64,000 nucleotides of DNA, from positions 124,001 through 188,000 of the forward strand of contig AQSD01000001.1 in assembly GCA_000402755.1 (NCBI GenBank), read 5' to 3'. Origin of the DNA: Fidelibacterota bacterium SCGC AAA160-B08 (GTDB taxonomy: Bacteria; Fidelibacterota; Marinisomatia; Marinisomatales; Marinisomataceae). A program made the position numbers and the translations under genes. Shown in pieces: positions 16,526 through 26,155 of this stretch; the stretch's first letter is position 1; each line of letters begins with the position of its first letter. The notes under the pieces were generated by a model. That model ran no database searches and was not told the DNA's origin. It saw nothing but the letters and a program-made list of their open reading frames with translations.

Positions 16526-19500
16526 AATTTATCTAATTGCTCTTATTCTATTATTATCTCCAATTTCAGGAGCTGAAAGTCCTAACTCCAGCAATATTAT
16601 TACTAATCCATTCTTGAAAAAACAGGCAGCCAATTTTTGTTTAAATGATTTTTCTAACTATCCCATTGGAATTTTTAATAATGTTCAATCTTTGAATAAG
16701 TATGACGTGAAACTAGATATTGATTCTGGTATGATATCAATTAGCCAGTCTACTTTGAGTCATCAAAACTTAATTCCTTACATCTCTTCCTTAGATGGAT
16801 ATTTGAATGATCTATATATGAGTAACCAAAGATATAATTTCAGTGAGCCATTCATCTTATCAGCTTCAGATACCACCATTGCTAGTAATAAAGGTAGATA
16901 TTTAGAAGTAGCTGATTTTGACTTGGGAGCACTTGGAAGAGCTTCCTTGAGAGTGCAGGGGAATATTAACCTATCCGGGAAGCTTGTTAATCAAGACCAA
17001 GAGCTCGTAAGGTCTTCATATAAAGAACAAGAGAAAACAAATTTTAAATTTGATCAAAAACAGCAATTAAATGTACAGGGTAAAGTTGGTGAAAAAATTA
17101 CTGTATCATTAGATCAGAATTCAGAAAGAGATTTTGATTGGGAAAATACTATTCGCGTTGATTATGCTGGCGATGAAGATGATATTTTACAAAAACTTGA
17201 GATTGGGAACATTGCACTGACATTACCCTCAACTGAGTTTGTAACATTCTCAGGTCAGAATAAGGGCTTATTTGGAATTAAAGCTCTAACACAATTGGGC
17301 CCACTTAATATTACTAGCATCGCATCCTTAGAAAGAACTAAGAAACAATCTGAAAAATATAAAGGTACTTCTGAAGTAAAAACTAACCAAATACAAGATT
17401 ATGATTATCGTAAAAATTTATATTTCTTCATTGATGAATGGTTTAGAAATGGCTCTTCTGATATTATACCTGATAGCGGTTTTCAAGTTAATGTTCCTTC
17501 TTACTATCCTTTAAATAACGGTCTGCATAATATCGGTAATTTAGTAATTAAAAATTTTGAACTTTATAAAATTGACTCTTCTAATAATCCACAAGCAGAT
17601 CCTGGTACAGCATATATTGATCCCAATGATACAAACTTTTATAATGACAGCAGTAAAGAAGGAGCATTTATCAAATTGGAACGAGGTTCTGATTACGTAA
17701 TCAATGAAGATTTAGGTTTTATAAGGATGCAGAATACCCTTCAAAATGAAATTATAGGAGCACATTTTGAATTAGCAGATAGAACAACAGGAACAATTGT
17801 TCTGAAAGTTGGAGCTGATATTGGAGATGAAGGGAGTGCAGTTCTAGTATTGAAGATGTTAAAAGCGCAATCATCGCACCCCAATCATCCGACATGGGAC
17901 CTTATGTTCAAGAACGTGTATTCCCTCGGAGCGACCAATATTGACCAAGCTAGTTTAGAAGTGAAAATCCTAGATAATTTTTCTACCCCTGTTAGCGATA
18001 GAACAAGCGCTGGTTCTACATTTTTAAACTTGTTTGGCTTAGATAATCTTAACCAAGCTGGAGCAGCTTCTCCTGATGAAGTTATTGATTTTAATAACCC
18101 TAATATTGTCAATCTGAAGACAGGAGAAGTTCATTTACCTGCCTTATTACCTTTTGTATCAAGTAGCAACGTAGATGGTGGGAATGAAAATGATACGTTA
18201 GCTCCCTTATTACAACAAGGGAAAATGTATAGCAGTACTAATCGTACGGAGTATACAGGTGATTCTCGTTTTACAATTGCTGCAGACTATATAAATCCAA
18301 AATCTACAATTAATTTAGGTTTTACATTGGTAGAGGGTAGTGAAGAAATTTATTCTAATGGTCAAAAGTTAGAAAGAGGTCAAGATTATCAGATTGATTA
18401 TTTTTCTGGAATGATAATGCTTACTGGAAATATTGATCCAAGTAGTGATTTAGAAATTGTATACGATAAGCATGACCTGGTAACCTTTGATAGAAAAGTG
18501 ATGATTGGTTCTCGCGCACAGATAGATTTTGATGAAAATTCATTTTTGGGGATGACAGCTCTATATTATAATCAAGATATAGTAAATAAGAAGGTAGAAG
18601 TAGGCTTTGAACCGGTTCAAAATTTTATTTGGGATGTCAATGGTCGCTATGAAAAAGACTTAGATAATTTATCTGCCTCATTAAATAAGCTAGATATGTT
18701 TAATGCTGAAAAATTATCCAGATTTACTTTTGAAGGAGAGATAGCGCAAGTGCTACCTAATCCTAATTCTATATCTAATGCTGCTACAGGCGATAGTGAT
18801 GGTGTAGCATATATTGATGATTTTGAAGGGTCAAAGCGAGTAACTAGTCCATCAATACTACGACGATTTTGGAATATTTCTTCTGCTCCATTGAATCTGG
18901 ATACTGATCAGCCTTTTGATCAAAGAAATCGAGCAAGAATGCATTGGTACAATCCCTACTCTCAAGTGCTAACAAATAATATTTGGCCCAATATATCTAC
19001 ATCACAAAGAGCGCAAAATCTTACAACAGATATTTTAGTATTAAATTTTGAACCAAAAGAATACCAAGAAAGCATGGATCCAGATTCGGTATGGGCTGGT
19101 GTTGTTACTCCAATGTTTATAGGAGATTACGATCAAACAAGAAGTAGATTTTTTGAAATTTGGTTGCGTGGAGATGAAGGAAGTTTAACTATAGACTTAG
19201 GTAAAATTAGTGAAGACTCTAACGGTGATGGCTCTCTTAATAATGAAGATGTTCCAGATGCGGGGCTAGCGCTTGGTAATGGCTTTTTAGAAGATGCTGA
19301 AGATACTGGACTTGATGGTTGTTTTGATAGCTTTGAAGATGGTTGGGGAAATTGTTTAAGCGAAGAAGATGGATTGAGTTATCAAGATTATTTGACTAGC
19401 GGAGAAATAGTAATTATTAATGCTTCTTCTGATGTTAATGTGAATGATCCTAATGATGATAATTGGGATTATTCTGAAGGAAGCTCAGATTATACAAAGG

Positions 19501-22500
19501 TGAATGGTACAGAGGGAAATGGTACCGGAGATAGAATTCAAGCAGGAGGTAAATATCCTGATAGTGAAGATTTGGATCAATCGGGTTTCTTAGATAGATC
19601 TAATGATTATTTTACTAAAACTATTTCTTTGGATGATAGCACATACGTTGCTGGTTCTACTATTGTTAATGGAGTAGAGACAGGCTGGAAATTGATACGA
19701 ATTCCTTTGAGTCATTTTTCTCAAGTGCAAGATATTACGTTAAGTGAAATTAAATATGTCAGACTTGTAGTATCTGGTATTGATAAACCATCACAATTAG
19801 AAATTGCTAGAATGGAGCTTGTTGGGAATGCATGGGAAGAAATGGGTACATCACTTGTTGATCAAGAAGAATATGCGGTTCAAGATAGTACATTTCTAGT
19901 AACTGTAGTAAATGATGAAGATAATCCTGACTACATACCCCCTCAAGGTGTATTTGGAGAGTACGATCAAATTAATAAAATACGATCTAAAGAGCAGTCC
20001 CTGGTTCTAAAGTTTGATAATCTAAATCCAGATTTTAAAGGAGCAGCAAAGAAAATCCTATCATCTATGACATCTCAAAAAGGACAAAGTTTCTTGATGT
20101 ATGATCAAATGAAAATGTTTGTTTATGGAGATAGTCCAGATGCATCAGAAAATAGTACTGATTTAAGATTTTTTATACAATTTGGAACTGGAGATGAGTA
20201 TTATAAACTAACTAAACCTGTTTATGATAGTTGGGATGAAGATCGGGAAAGAAATGCAATTGATCTTGATCTTAACTGGTTGACTAGCTTAAAAAACATA
20301 GATGAAAGCTCTATTGAAAAAATTAATGCCAATGATACATTTATCGACTCCTTAGATTATAAGAGATATCAGTTCATTAATGATAATAATGAAGAGTATA
20401 AAAAAGTTGAAATTATCGGGAACCCCTCCCTTTCCAGATTGCAGTATTTCATCGTTGGAGTTGAAAACAATACAAGTCATCCAATTACAGGTGAGATTTG
20501 GTTAGATGAGCTACGTTTAAGTGGAGTAAAAAAAGAGCAAGGAACTGCCGTAAGATTGAAATCTGAGTTTAATCTATCTGACTTCAATAAGAGTTCTATA
20601 TCATATAGTAAAAAAGACGCTGACTTCCATATTTTACAAGAAAGGATTGGAACAAATACTACTAGCGAAAATTTAATCTTTACTAATAATATGCAACTAG
20701 GGAGCTTGTTTCCTCAAAAATTTGGGATTTCATTTCCAATCAATATGACATACAATATGCAAAATAATGCACCAAAATTTTTCCCAGGAACTGATATTAG
20801 AACGAATGGAGCTACTCCAGATTCTATATTGGTTAAGTCATCTACGATCGGTTTTAGTGGTAAAATTTCAAAGCAGATTAAATCAGAGAATCCCTTTATT
20901 AAATATACAATCGACAATCTTAGCGCATCATTTAATATGTCAGATCAAAATAGATCTGACGAAATTATGAAATCAGTAGATACAAAACGATTAACCACAA
21001 ACCTTGATTATAACCTAAGATTTCCTAGTGATAATTATATTGAAGCATTCAAATGGATGTCCAGAGTACCATTTGTTGGTGAAAAAATTAGCGAAACTAA
21101 GTTTTTCTACACCCCAACATCTTTTGTTACAGGATTTAGATTAAATCAAAACTTAACTGAAAAAGAATCAAGATCTAACAGTGATTTGATTGATGATTTT
21201 AATTTAGGGTTAGATAGAAAGCTTAGTATTAATTATAAAGTTTTTGATAATACTCAGTTTACTTATAATAAAAATGTTAGAAGTGATATGTCTGAATATA
21301 GAGATAAACTGCTTGAAAACTTAAAAATAGGAAAAGTTACAAGTAGTACCGAGTCTTTAGGCTCTACTTTTAACCCGCAATGGCTGAGCTGGATTAAACC
21401 AAACTTTTCTTATAACACCAACTATTCATGGAATAAACCGCTATCTACAGTAATTGATGGAGCTAATATTACCGCAGTGAAAAATACGGGAATTAATTTT
21501 GCATTATCTGGTACTGATATTATTGAAACATTTTATACTCCGGCATCTAAGAGGAAGACAATTACTCCAACTACTAGATCTAGATCTGCGGCCGGCCTAT
21601 CGAGAGGATCAAACCTTGAAGCAGAAGATATAGAAGATGATAGAGATCTTTCATTGGATGACAAAGATAAGAAAAAAGAAAAAAGAAAAATTGAAAATAG
21701 TTTTGTAATGGAAAGAATATATGAGATATCAAAAAAAGTAGAACCTTTAAGCGTTGCTATCAATACAACCACCAATAGAACTGCAAATGGTGTTAAGGGT
21801 GATGTGCCTTTGAGCTATAGATTTGGTTTTAGCGATAGTCATGGGTTAGAAAATGCTCCAGAGGTAGGCTTAAATACGGGAGCAGAAGATATTAAAAAAT
21901 CTCTATCAATTAGAACTGGTATCCGTTTTAATCCTACAACATCTTTAAGTCTGTCATTTTCTGAAAGTATCTCATCAAATATTAATGGATATAATATTGA
22001 TACCCGATCTATTAGTAGAGATTATCTTGCCTATGGAAAGCACCTGTCTAATGGAATACCTTTTTCTAATTGGTCTTTACGTATAGGAGGATTAGAAAAA
22101 ATTAAATTTCTTTCGCCTTATGTAAACTCGGTATCCCTTGAGCATGCATTTAGTGGGAAAGAAAATTTATCTTGGAAATTTAATGATGATAGCATTGGCG
22201 CAATTGATCTATTTAGTATATCATCATTTGCTAATAGTAATTCTGATAATAGGCAATTTTCACGAACTTCGCGTAGTTTTACTCCATTATTAGGCATTAC
22301 AAGTTCTTTCAAAAATGGTATATCAACAAATATTAGAACAAATATTACTCACACTTTAGACGAAGTAGCCAATGGGCTAACTTATGTATCTGATAATAGT
22401 ATTCTAGCTAGTATAACCTATAATTTTTCCAAAGGAATTAGATTCTCTTTACCATTTACTGAGAAAAATATATATTTAAAGAATAATATGAACATCACAT

Positions 22501-22730
22501 TAAATTTTGATATTAGTCAAAAGAAAGAAGAAGGTTCTAAAGATAAAATCAATTTTGCTGAACAAAACTTTACCAACTCTCGAAAGAGTGTATTACGAGT
22601 TACTTATACCCTAACTGACGATGTCACAGGGAGCTTATTTTATGAATATCGTGAAAATGATACTAGATTAACAGGACGTAGAATTGATCGTGATTTTGGA
22701 ATAAATCTAAATGTGGCAATTAGAGGATAA
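16518..22730 (+). CDS. sprA: T9SS outer-membrane translocon SprA/Sov
   Basis: A 2070-residue protein forming the very large outer-membrane beta-barrel through which type IX secretion cargo passes. A signal peptide ends near SPISGA. The family hallmark VAYIDDFEGSKR occurs near residue 765, followed by an Asp-rich calcium-binding-like loop (SNGDGSLNNEDVPDAG and neighbours, about 900-930). The second half consists of many alternating amphipathic strands. The length is within the 2000-2500 range of the family. The gene overlaps rdgB by eight bases, and its stop is one base before the start of a glutaminyl-cyclase-like lipoprotein. No other T9SS component lies in the window. Assignment is firm; cargo is unknown. 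Confidence 0.93.
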   Translation: MYKIYLIALILLLSPISGAESPNSSNIITNPFLKKQAANFCLNDFSNYPIGIFNNVQSLNKYDVKLDIDSGMISISQSTLSHQNLIPYISSLDGYLNDLYMSNQRYNFSEPFILSASDTTIASNKGRYLEVADFDLGALGRASLRVQGNINLSGKLVNQDQELVRSSYKEQEKTNFKFDQKQQLNVQGKVGEKITVSLDQNSERDFDWENTIRVDYAGDEDDILQKLEIGNIALTLPSTEFVTFSGQNKGLFGIKALTQLGPLNITSIASLERTKKQSEKYKGTSEVKTNQIQDYDYRKNLYFFIDEWFRNGSSDIIPDSGFQVNVPSYYPLNNGLHNIGNLVIKNFELYKIDSSNNPQADPGTAYIDPNDTNFYNDSSKEGAFIKLERGSDYVINEDLGFIRMQNTLQNEIIGAHFELADRTTGTIVLKVGADIGDEGSAVLVLKMLKAQSSHPNHPTWDLMFKNVYSLGATNIDQASLEVKILDNFSTPVSDRTSAGSTFLNLFGLDNLNQAGAASPDEVIDFNNPNIVNLKTGEVHLPALLPFVSSSNVDGGNENDTLAPLLQQGKMYSSTNRTEYTGDSRFTIAADYINPKSTINLGFTLVEGSEEIYSNGQKLERGQDYQIDYFSGMIMLTGNIDPSSDLEIVYDKHDLVTFDRKVMIGSRAQIDFDENSFLGMTALYYNQDIVNKKVEVGFEPVQNFIWDVNGRYEKDLDNLSASLNKLDMFNAEKLSRFTFEGEIAQVLPNPNSISNAATGDSDGVAYIDDFEGSKRVTSPSILRRFWNISSAPLNLDTDQPFDQRNRARMHWYNPYSQVLTNNIWPNISTSQRAQNLTTDILVLNFEPKEYQESMDPDSVWAGVVTPMFIGDYDQTRSRFFEIWLRGDEGSLTIDLGKISEDSNGDGSLNNEDVPDAGLALGNGFLEDAEDTGLDGCFDSFEDGWGNCLSEEDGLSYQDYLTSGEIVIINASSDVNVNDPNDDNWDYSEGSSDYTKVNGTEGNGTGDRIQAGGKYPDSEDLDQSGFLDRSNDYFTKTISLDDSTYVAGSTIVNGVETGWKLIRIPLSHFSQVQDITLSEIKYVRLVVSGIDKPSQLEIARMELVGNAWEEMGTSLVDQEEYAVQDSTFLVTVVNDEDNPDYIPPQGVFGEYDQINKIRSKEQSLVLKFDNLNPDFKGAAKKILSSMTSQKGQSFLMYDQMKMFVYGDSPDASENSTDLRFFIQFGTGDEYYKLTKPVYDSWDEDRERNAIDLDLNWLTSLKNIDESSIEKINANDTFIDSLDYKRYQFINDNNEEYKKVEIIGNPSLSRLQYFIVGVENNTSHPITGEIWLDELRLSGVKKEQGTAVRLKSEFNLSDFNKSSISYSKKDADFHILQERIGTNTTSENLIFTNNMQLGSLFPQKFGISFPINMTYNMQNNAPKFFPGTDIRTNGATPDSILVKSSTIGFSGKISKQIKSENPFIKYTIDNLSASFNMSDQNRSDEIMKSVDTKRLTTNLDYNLRFPSDNYIEAFKWMSRVPFVGEKISETKFFYTPTSFVTGFRLNQNLTEKESRSNSDLIDDFNLGLDRKLSINYKVFDNTQFTYNKNVRSDMSEYRDKLLENLKIGKVTSSTESLGSTFNPQWLSWIKPNFSYNTNYSWNKPLSTVIDGANITAVKNTGINFALSGTDIIETFYTPASKRKTITPTTRSRSAAGLSRGSNLEAEDIEDDRDLSLDDKDKKKEKRKIENSFVMERIYEISKKVEPLSVAINTTTNRTANGVKGDVPLSYRFGFSDSHGLENAPEVGLNTGAEDIKKSLSIRTGIRFNPTTSLSLSFSESISSNINGYNIDTRSISRDYLAYGKHLSNGIPFSNWSLRIGGLEKIKFLSPYVNSVSLEHAFSGKENLSWKFNDDSIGAIDLFSISSFANSNSDNRQFSRTSRSFTPLLGITSSFKNGISTNIRTNITHTLDEVANGLTYVSDNSILASITYNFSKGIRFSLPFTEKNIYLKNNMNITLNFDISQKKEEGSKDKINFAEQNFTNSRKSVLRVTYTLTDDVTGSLFYEYRENDTRLTGRRIDRDFGINLNVAIRG

Positions 22731-22731
22731 G

Positions 22732-23658
22732 ATGAAAAAAATATTATTTTTATTTTTATTTTTAGTGAGTTGCAATACAACATCTAAAAAATCTATAGAC
22801 ATACCTGACTTTAATTCAAATACAGCATTTACATATCTAGAAAAACAATGTGAGTTTGGACCAAGGAATCCTGGATCAGTTGGTCATGTAGATTTTAGTA
22901 ATTATTTAACAGATTTTTTGAATGATTTGCCAGGAAAGCTCACTATTCAAGAATTTTCATATATTGAACCAGTTACTGATATGAAAAGAGAAGGTAAGAA
23001 TTTTATTATTCAGTTTAATGAAAAAGCAGAATATCGTTTACTACTTGGAGCTCATTGGGATACAAGGTCTTTTTCTGATCAAGATGAGTCTATAGATAAC
23101 CAAAGATTACCAGTTCTAGGAGCAAATGATGGAGCAAGTGGCACTGCAGTCCTTATGGAGCTATGTAGTATTTTTTCATTACACAATCCAGAGATTGGAA
23201 TTGATGTTGTCTTTTTTGATGCCGAAGATGGAGGTATTGCTGGGGAGCCAGAAACCTTTGCTTTAGGAGCAAAATTCTTTGCTGAAAATTTACCTATTAC
23301 AAAACCAGATTTTGCAATTATAATAGACATGGTAGGAGATAAAAACCTAACTATCCCGATTGAAAGACTTTCCTATAATATTGCTCCAGATAAAGTAAAA
23401 GAAATATGGAGTTTAGCAGAAGATTTATCACTGAGCGCCTTTAAAAAGACTATTGAAAGTGAGATTTATGATGACCATGTACCACTTTGGGAAATAGCAC
23501 AAATTCCAGCAATTGATATTATTGATTTCAAATATCCAAATATGTTTTATAATTATTGGCATACCCAACTTGATACTCCAGAAAATTGTTCACCACAAAG
23601 TCTAGGACAAGTAGGAGATTTATTAGTAAATTATGTTTATGGTTCAACTCACCAATAA
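22732..23658 (+). CDS. M28-family glutaminyl-peptide cyclotransferase-like lipoprotein
   Basis: About 308 residues. A lipoprotein signal with LVSC places lipidated Cys at 14. The zinc-enzyme core contains LLLGAHWDTR (about 104-112), GANDGASG with Asp133, FFDAEDGG with Glu165/Asp166, Asp199 in IIDMVGD, YDDHVPLWE (Asp248) and HTQLDT with His277. The DDHVP element and the overall arrangement match animal-type glutaminyl cyclases, which turn N-terminal Gln into pyroglutamate, rather than M28 aminopeptidases; one zinc ligand is Asp where Glu is usual. I chose the ATG at 22732, one base after the sprA stop; 22711 would remove the clean lipoprotein signal. A general M28 aminopeptidase remains the alternative. 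Confidence 0.8.
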   Translation: MKKILFLFLFLVSCNTTSKKSIDIPDFNSNTAFTYLEKQCEFGPRNPGSVGHVDFSNYLTDFLNDLPGKLTIQEFSYIEPVTDMKREGKNFIIQFNEKAEYRLLLGAHWDTRSFSDQDESIDNQRLPVLGANDGASGTAVLMELCSIFSLHNPEIGIDVVFFDAEDGGIAGEPETFALGAKFFAENLPITKPDFAIIIDMVGDKNLTIPIERLSYNIAPDKVKEIWSLAEDLSLSAFKKTIESEIYDDHVPLWEIAQIPAIDIIDFKYPNMFYNYWHTQLDTPENCSPQSLGQVGDLLVNYVYGSTHQ

Positions 23659-24661
23659 ATTATTTATAGTTTCATTGCTGGCAATCATTGCTTGTGGTGG
23701 TGGTGGTGGTTCATCGCCCACGGAAACTGATCCAGGAGACGGAAATGAAACCAACCCTTATGACTTTCCAAATGCGACTAGTTTGGATCAACTTAATCAA
23801 ATAGAAATTGTTACATGGAATATCCGACAATTCCCACAGCATAGCACTACAAAGAGCTATGTGAAAAGTCTTTTAGAAGTATGGAATGCTGATATCTATT
23901 TATTTCAAGAAATTTCCAGCGAATCTGAACTAATTAGCATGGTAAACTCAATGACAGATTATTCTTATGTGGTAGATGACGAATCTGGTAATTTAGGATT
24001 TGCTTTAGTCTATAAAAATAGCACTGTTACTTTTAATTCGAAGAATGAACTTTGGTCAGATACTCCAAATAGCAATGATGGTGATTCAGACTATGAAAAT
24101 AATGCGCAATATCAATTTGCTAGCCGTCCACCAATGGAAAATTATATTACATGGACTGATGGTACAAAATCAATGGATCTGTACGTAATTGATGTACACT
24201 ATAAATGTTGCGGAGATGATAGCTATGATAGTAGTGACCCATCAGATGAAACGAATAGAAGACATCATGCGAGCTTATTGTTAACTGATTATGTAATTAA
24301 TAATAGATCATCAGATAATGTTATCATTGTAGGCGATTTTAATAACGTAGGCGTACAGTCAGTTACTAATCCAACAATTAGTCCTTTTACTGACCCCAAT
24401 ATTGCCTCTTCAACACATTTTCTAATGGTAGATGAAGATATCCTTACTGGTGCAAGTAGTGGATATTCATGGCAAGGTTGGACAAGTTCATATTCGCCAG
24501 CACATTTTGATCATTTAATTATTAATCAACCTCTGTTTCAATATGGTAGCACAACAACAACTGGCGTGATTGCTTTGCCAACAGAAACCAATACTGCTGC
24601 TACAACTGTTGCTAACAGAATATCTGATCACCAGCCAGTATTTATGCGATTCTATCCTTGA
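23639..24661 (+). CDS. Endonuclease/exonuclease/phosphatase-fold lipoprotein
   Basis: About 340 residues. The lipobox IIAC is followed by a Gly/Ser/Thr linker. The EEP catalytic core shows VTWNIRQF (Asn), LFQEIS (metal-binding Glu), DVHYKCC, VGDFNN (Asp/Asn) and the C-terminal ISDHQPVF (Asp-His), so all main active-site motifs of the DNase I/exonuclease III/phosphatase superfamily are present. As a surface or periplasmic lipoprotein it may degrade extracellular DNA or act on phosphoesters. It overlaps the preceding gene by about 20 bases, with ATG at 23639 (or 23633), and its TGA overlaps the TTG start of the next gene. Confidence 0.85.
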   Translation: MVQLTNKLFIVSLLAIIACGGGGGSSPTETDPGDGNETNPYDFPNATSLDQLNQIEIVTWNIRQFPQHSTTKSYVKSLLEVWNADIYLFQEISSESELISMVNSMTDYSYVVDDESGNLGFALVYKNSTVTFNSKNELWSDTPNSNDGDSDYENNAQYQFASRPPMENYITWTDGTKSMDLYVIDVHYKCCGDDSYDSSDPSDETNRRHHASLLLTDYVINNRSSDNVIIVGDFNNVGVQSVTNPTISPFTDPNIASSTHFLMVDEDILTGASSGYSWQGWTSSYSPAHFDHLIINQPLFQYGSTTTTGVIALPTETNTAATTVANRISDHQPVFMRFYP

Positions 24662-25413
24662 TTAGCATCTTGATTGCAATTGCTAAGCTCTCTTTTATTT
24701 TCTTAATAATTAATCCTATCCATTCTCAAGATTTTAGTAAGATTGACATTGATTTGGATAGCTTATCATTCCAGAAAACTATTATTCCTCTACAAGAATT
24801 AAACAATACATTCCCCCAAAATATAAATGTGTTAGTACGACTATCTGCAGCGCATCATTTCCTTTCAGAAGAAACTAATGATAAAAAAATAGAAAAATTA
24901 AACACAGATAAATCTTTAGCCTATATTGTTGAAGCTATGTCAATTGATTCTAGTCATGCAGAAGTTCATAAATGGTATGCTGTCTCATATGGTAAGAGCG
25001 TTGAAAGTCAGAGTATTAAAAAGCAGATTGAAAGTTCTAAAATTATTGAATTTCATTGCCTTCAGGCTATCGAGAAACTTCCCAACGACCCTTTCTGTTA
25101 TAATATAATGGGACAATGGCATTATCGGCTTGCTGATATTAGCTCATTTTTACGACGATTAGCTAAAATTATATTTGAAGAACCTCCGAAAGGTTCTTTT
25201 GAGATGGCAGAATATTTTCTTAAGAAAAGCTTAGAGTTAGAACCTAATTATATTGGTACATACTATTGGCTGGGAAAGACATATGAAAAGATGAATAAAA
25301 AAGATAAAGCGTTATCGTTATTTCAAACAGCCATTGATTTACCTAGACCTTATAATAGAGAAGAATTAATGTATCAAGATATTCTACAGCAATTAAAAAA
25401 AGAACAATCTTAA
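24658..25413 (+). CDS. Secreted TPR protein resembling eukaryotic RMDN
   Basis: A 251-residue exported helical-repeat protein. It uses a TTG start that overlaps the upstream TGA (TTGA), and the signal peptide appears to end at IHS before Gln-Asp. The body closely follows the eukaryotic RMDN (regulator of microtubule dynamics) domain: EVHKWYAVSYGKSVESQSIKKQI, an AIEKLPNDPFCYNIMGQWHY-type repeat, the EEPPKGSFEMAEYFLKKSLELEP stretch and LGKTYEKMNKKDKAL. These form roughly four TPR-like helical pairs. The cellular role in bacteria is unknown. It is the last gene of the rdgB-sprA cluster, and its TAA shares TTAA with the stop of the convergent gene. Confidence 0.75.
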   Translation: MISILIAIAKLSFIFLIINPIHSQDFSKIDIDLDSLSFQKTIIPLQELNNTFPQNINVLVRLSAAHHFLSEETNDKKIEKLNTDKSLAYIVEAMSIDSSHAEVHKWYAVSYGKSVESQSIKKQIESSKIIEFHCLQAIEKLPNDPFCYNIMGQWHYRLADISSFLRRLAKIIFEEPPKGSFEMAEYFLKKSLELEPNYIGTYYWLGKTYEKMNKKDKALSLFQTAIDLPRPYNREELMYQDILQQLKKEQS

Positions 25414-26150
25414 AGTTTTTTAACTTGCTTGTAATTTTCAGGAATACGAAAGATCTCTGGAATAGAATCTATTGCTAAATATCTTTTCAAGTTATATTCA
25501 AATTCTCCATCTTCACTGCTAAAAATTGCTTTAACAACAACTGCATTTTCATTGATTCCTAGTTCTGATAAATCACCATCCATGTCAAAATTCATCCAAT
25601 CTTTTTCAAATTTATCAATTTTGATTTGCATAGATGTTACAATATCAGATTTTTGCATCTCACTTGTAAACCAAAGAAGGGCACTTGAACCTTCATCACC
25701 GCTTACATCTGTTACTTTATATGATTCAAAGCCATTAACTATTTCTATAGTATCTGATACTATAGGCTTAGAATCTTCCTCTTTCTCTTCTTCTTTTTTT
25801 GATTCATCATTTTCCTTATCAGAAGGAGAATCTTCTTCTAAGAATTCTGACAACAACGTCTTAGTAAAACGATTTTTTTTATGATTTATTTTTATAATAG
25901 TAGAATCCTGAAATGAAATGGTAGTACCATTTTTCATATTTCTACTCATTAGGCGCGCTAATCCTTTTCCTTTAAATGAAAAATCTATTTTTGAATAGTA
26001 CATATCTTCAGAAAAGTATTTATGAGCAGAAGATTTCATAGAGCCCATTTTAAAAGAGGCTACAGTAGTTTCTTCAACGATAAACCCAGATTGTGCAATA
26101 AGATTAGATGAGATTAATAATAAAAAGAGGAAAAAATATATATTGTTCAA
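25410..26150 (-). CDS. Secreted protein of unknown function (DUF4412-like)
   Basis: A 246-residue exported protein. The signal peptide ends at LIA before Gln. The mature part opens with alternating strands (EETTVASFKMGSMKSSAHKYF), has a central highly charged Glu/Lys/Asp linker (about 105-130) and then more strands ending in IPENYKQVKKL. The pattern suggests a DUF4412-type lipid- or outer-membrane-associated beta fold, but I cannot confirm this. It is the last gene of the rng-rplU-rpmA-mdh operon, five bases after mdh. Confidence 0.65.
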   Translation of the reverse strand: MNNIYFFLFLLLISSNLIAQSGFIVEETTVASFKMGSMKSSAHKYFSEDMYYSKIDFSFKGKGLARLMSRNMKNGTTISFQDSTIIKINHKKNRFTKTLLSEFLEEDSPSDKENDESKKEEEKEEDSKPIVSDTIEIVNGFESYKVTDVSGDEGSSALLWFTSEMQKSDIVTSMQIKIDKFEKDWMNFDMDGDLSELGINENAVVVKAIFSSEDGEFEYNLKRYLAIDSIPEIFRIPENYKQVKKL

Positions 26151-26155
26151 ATGTA

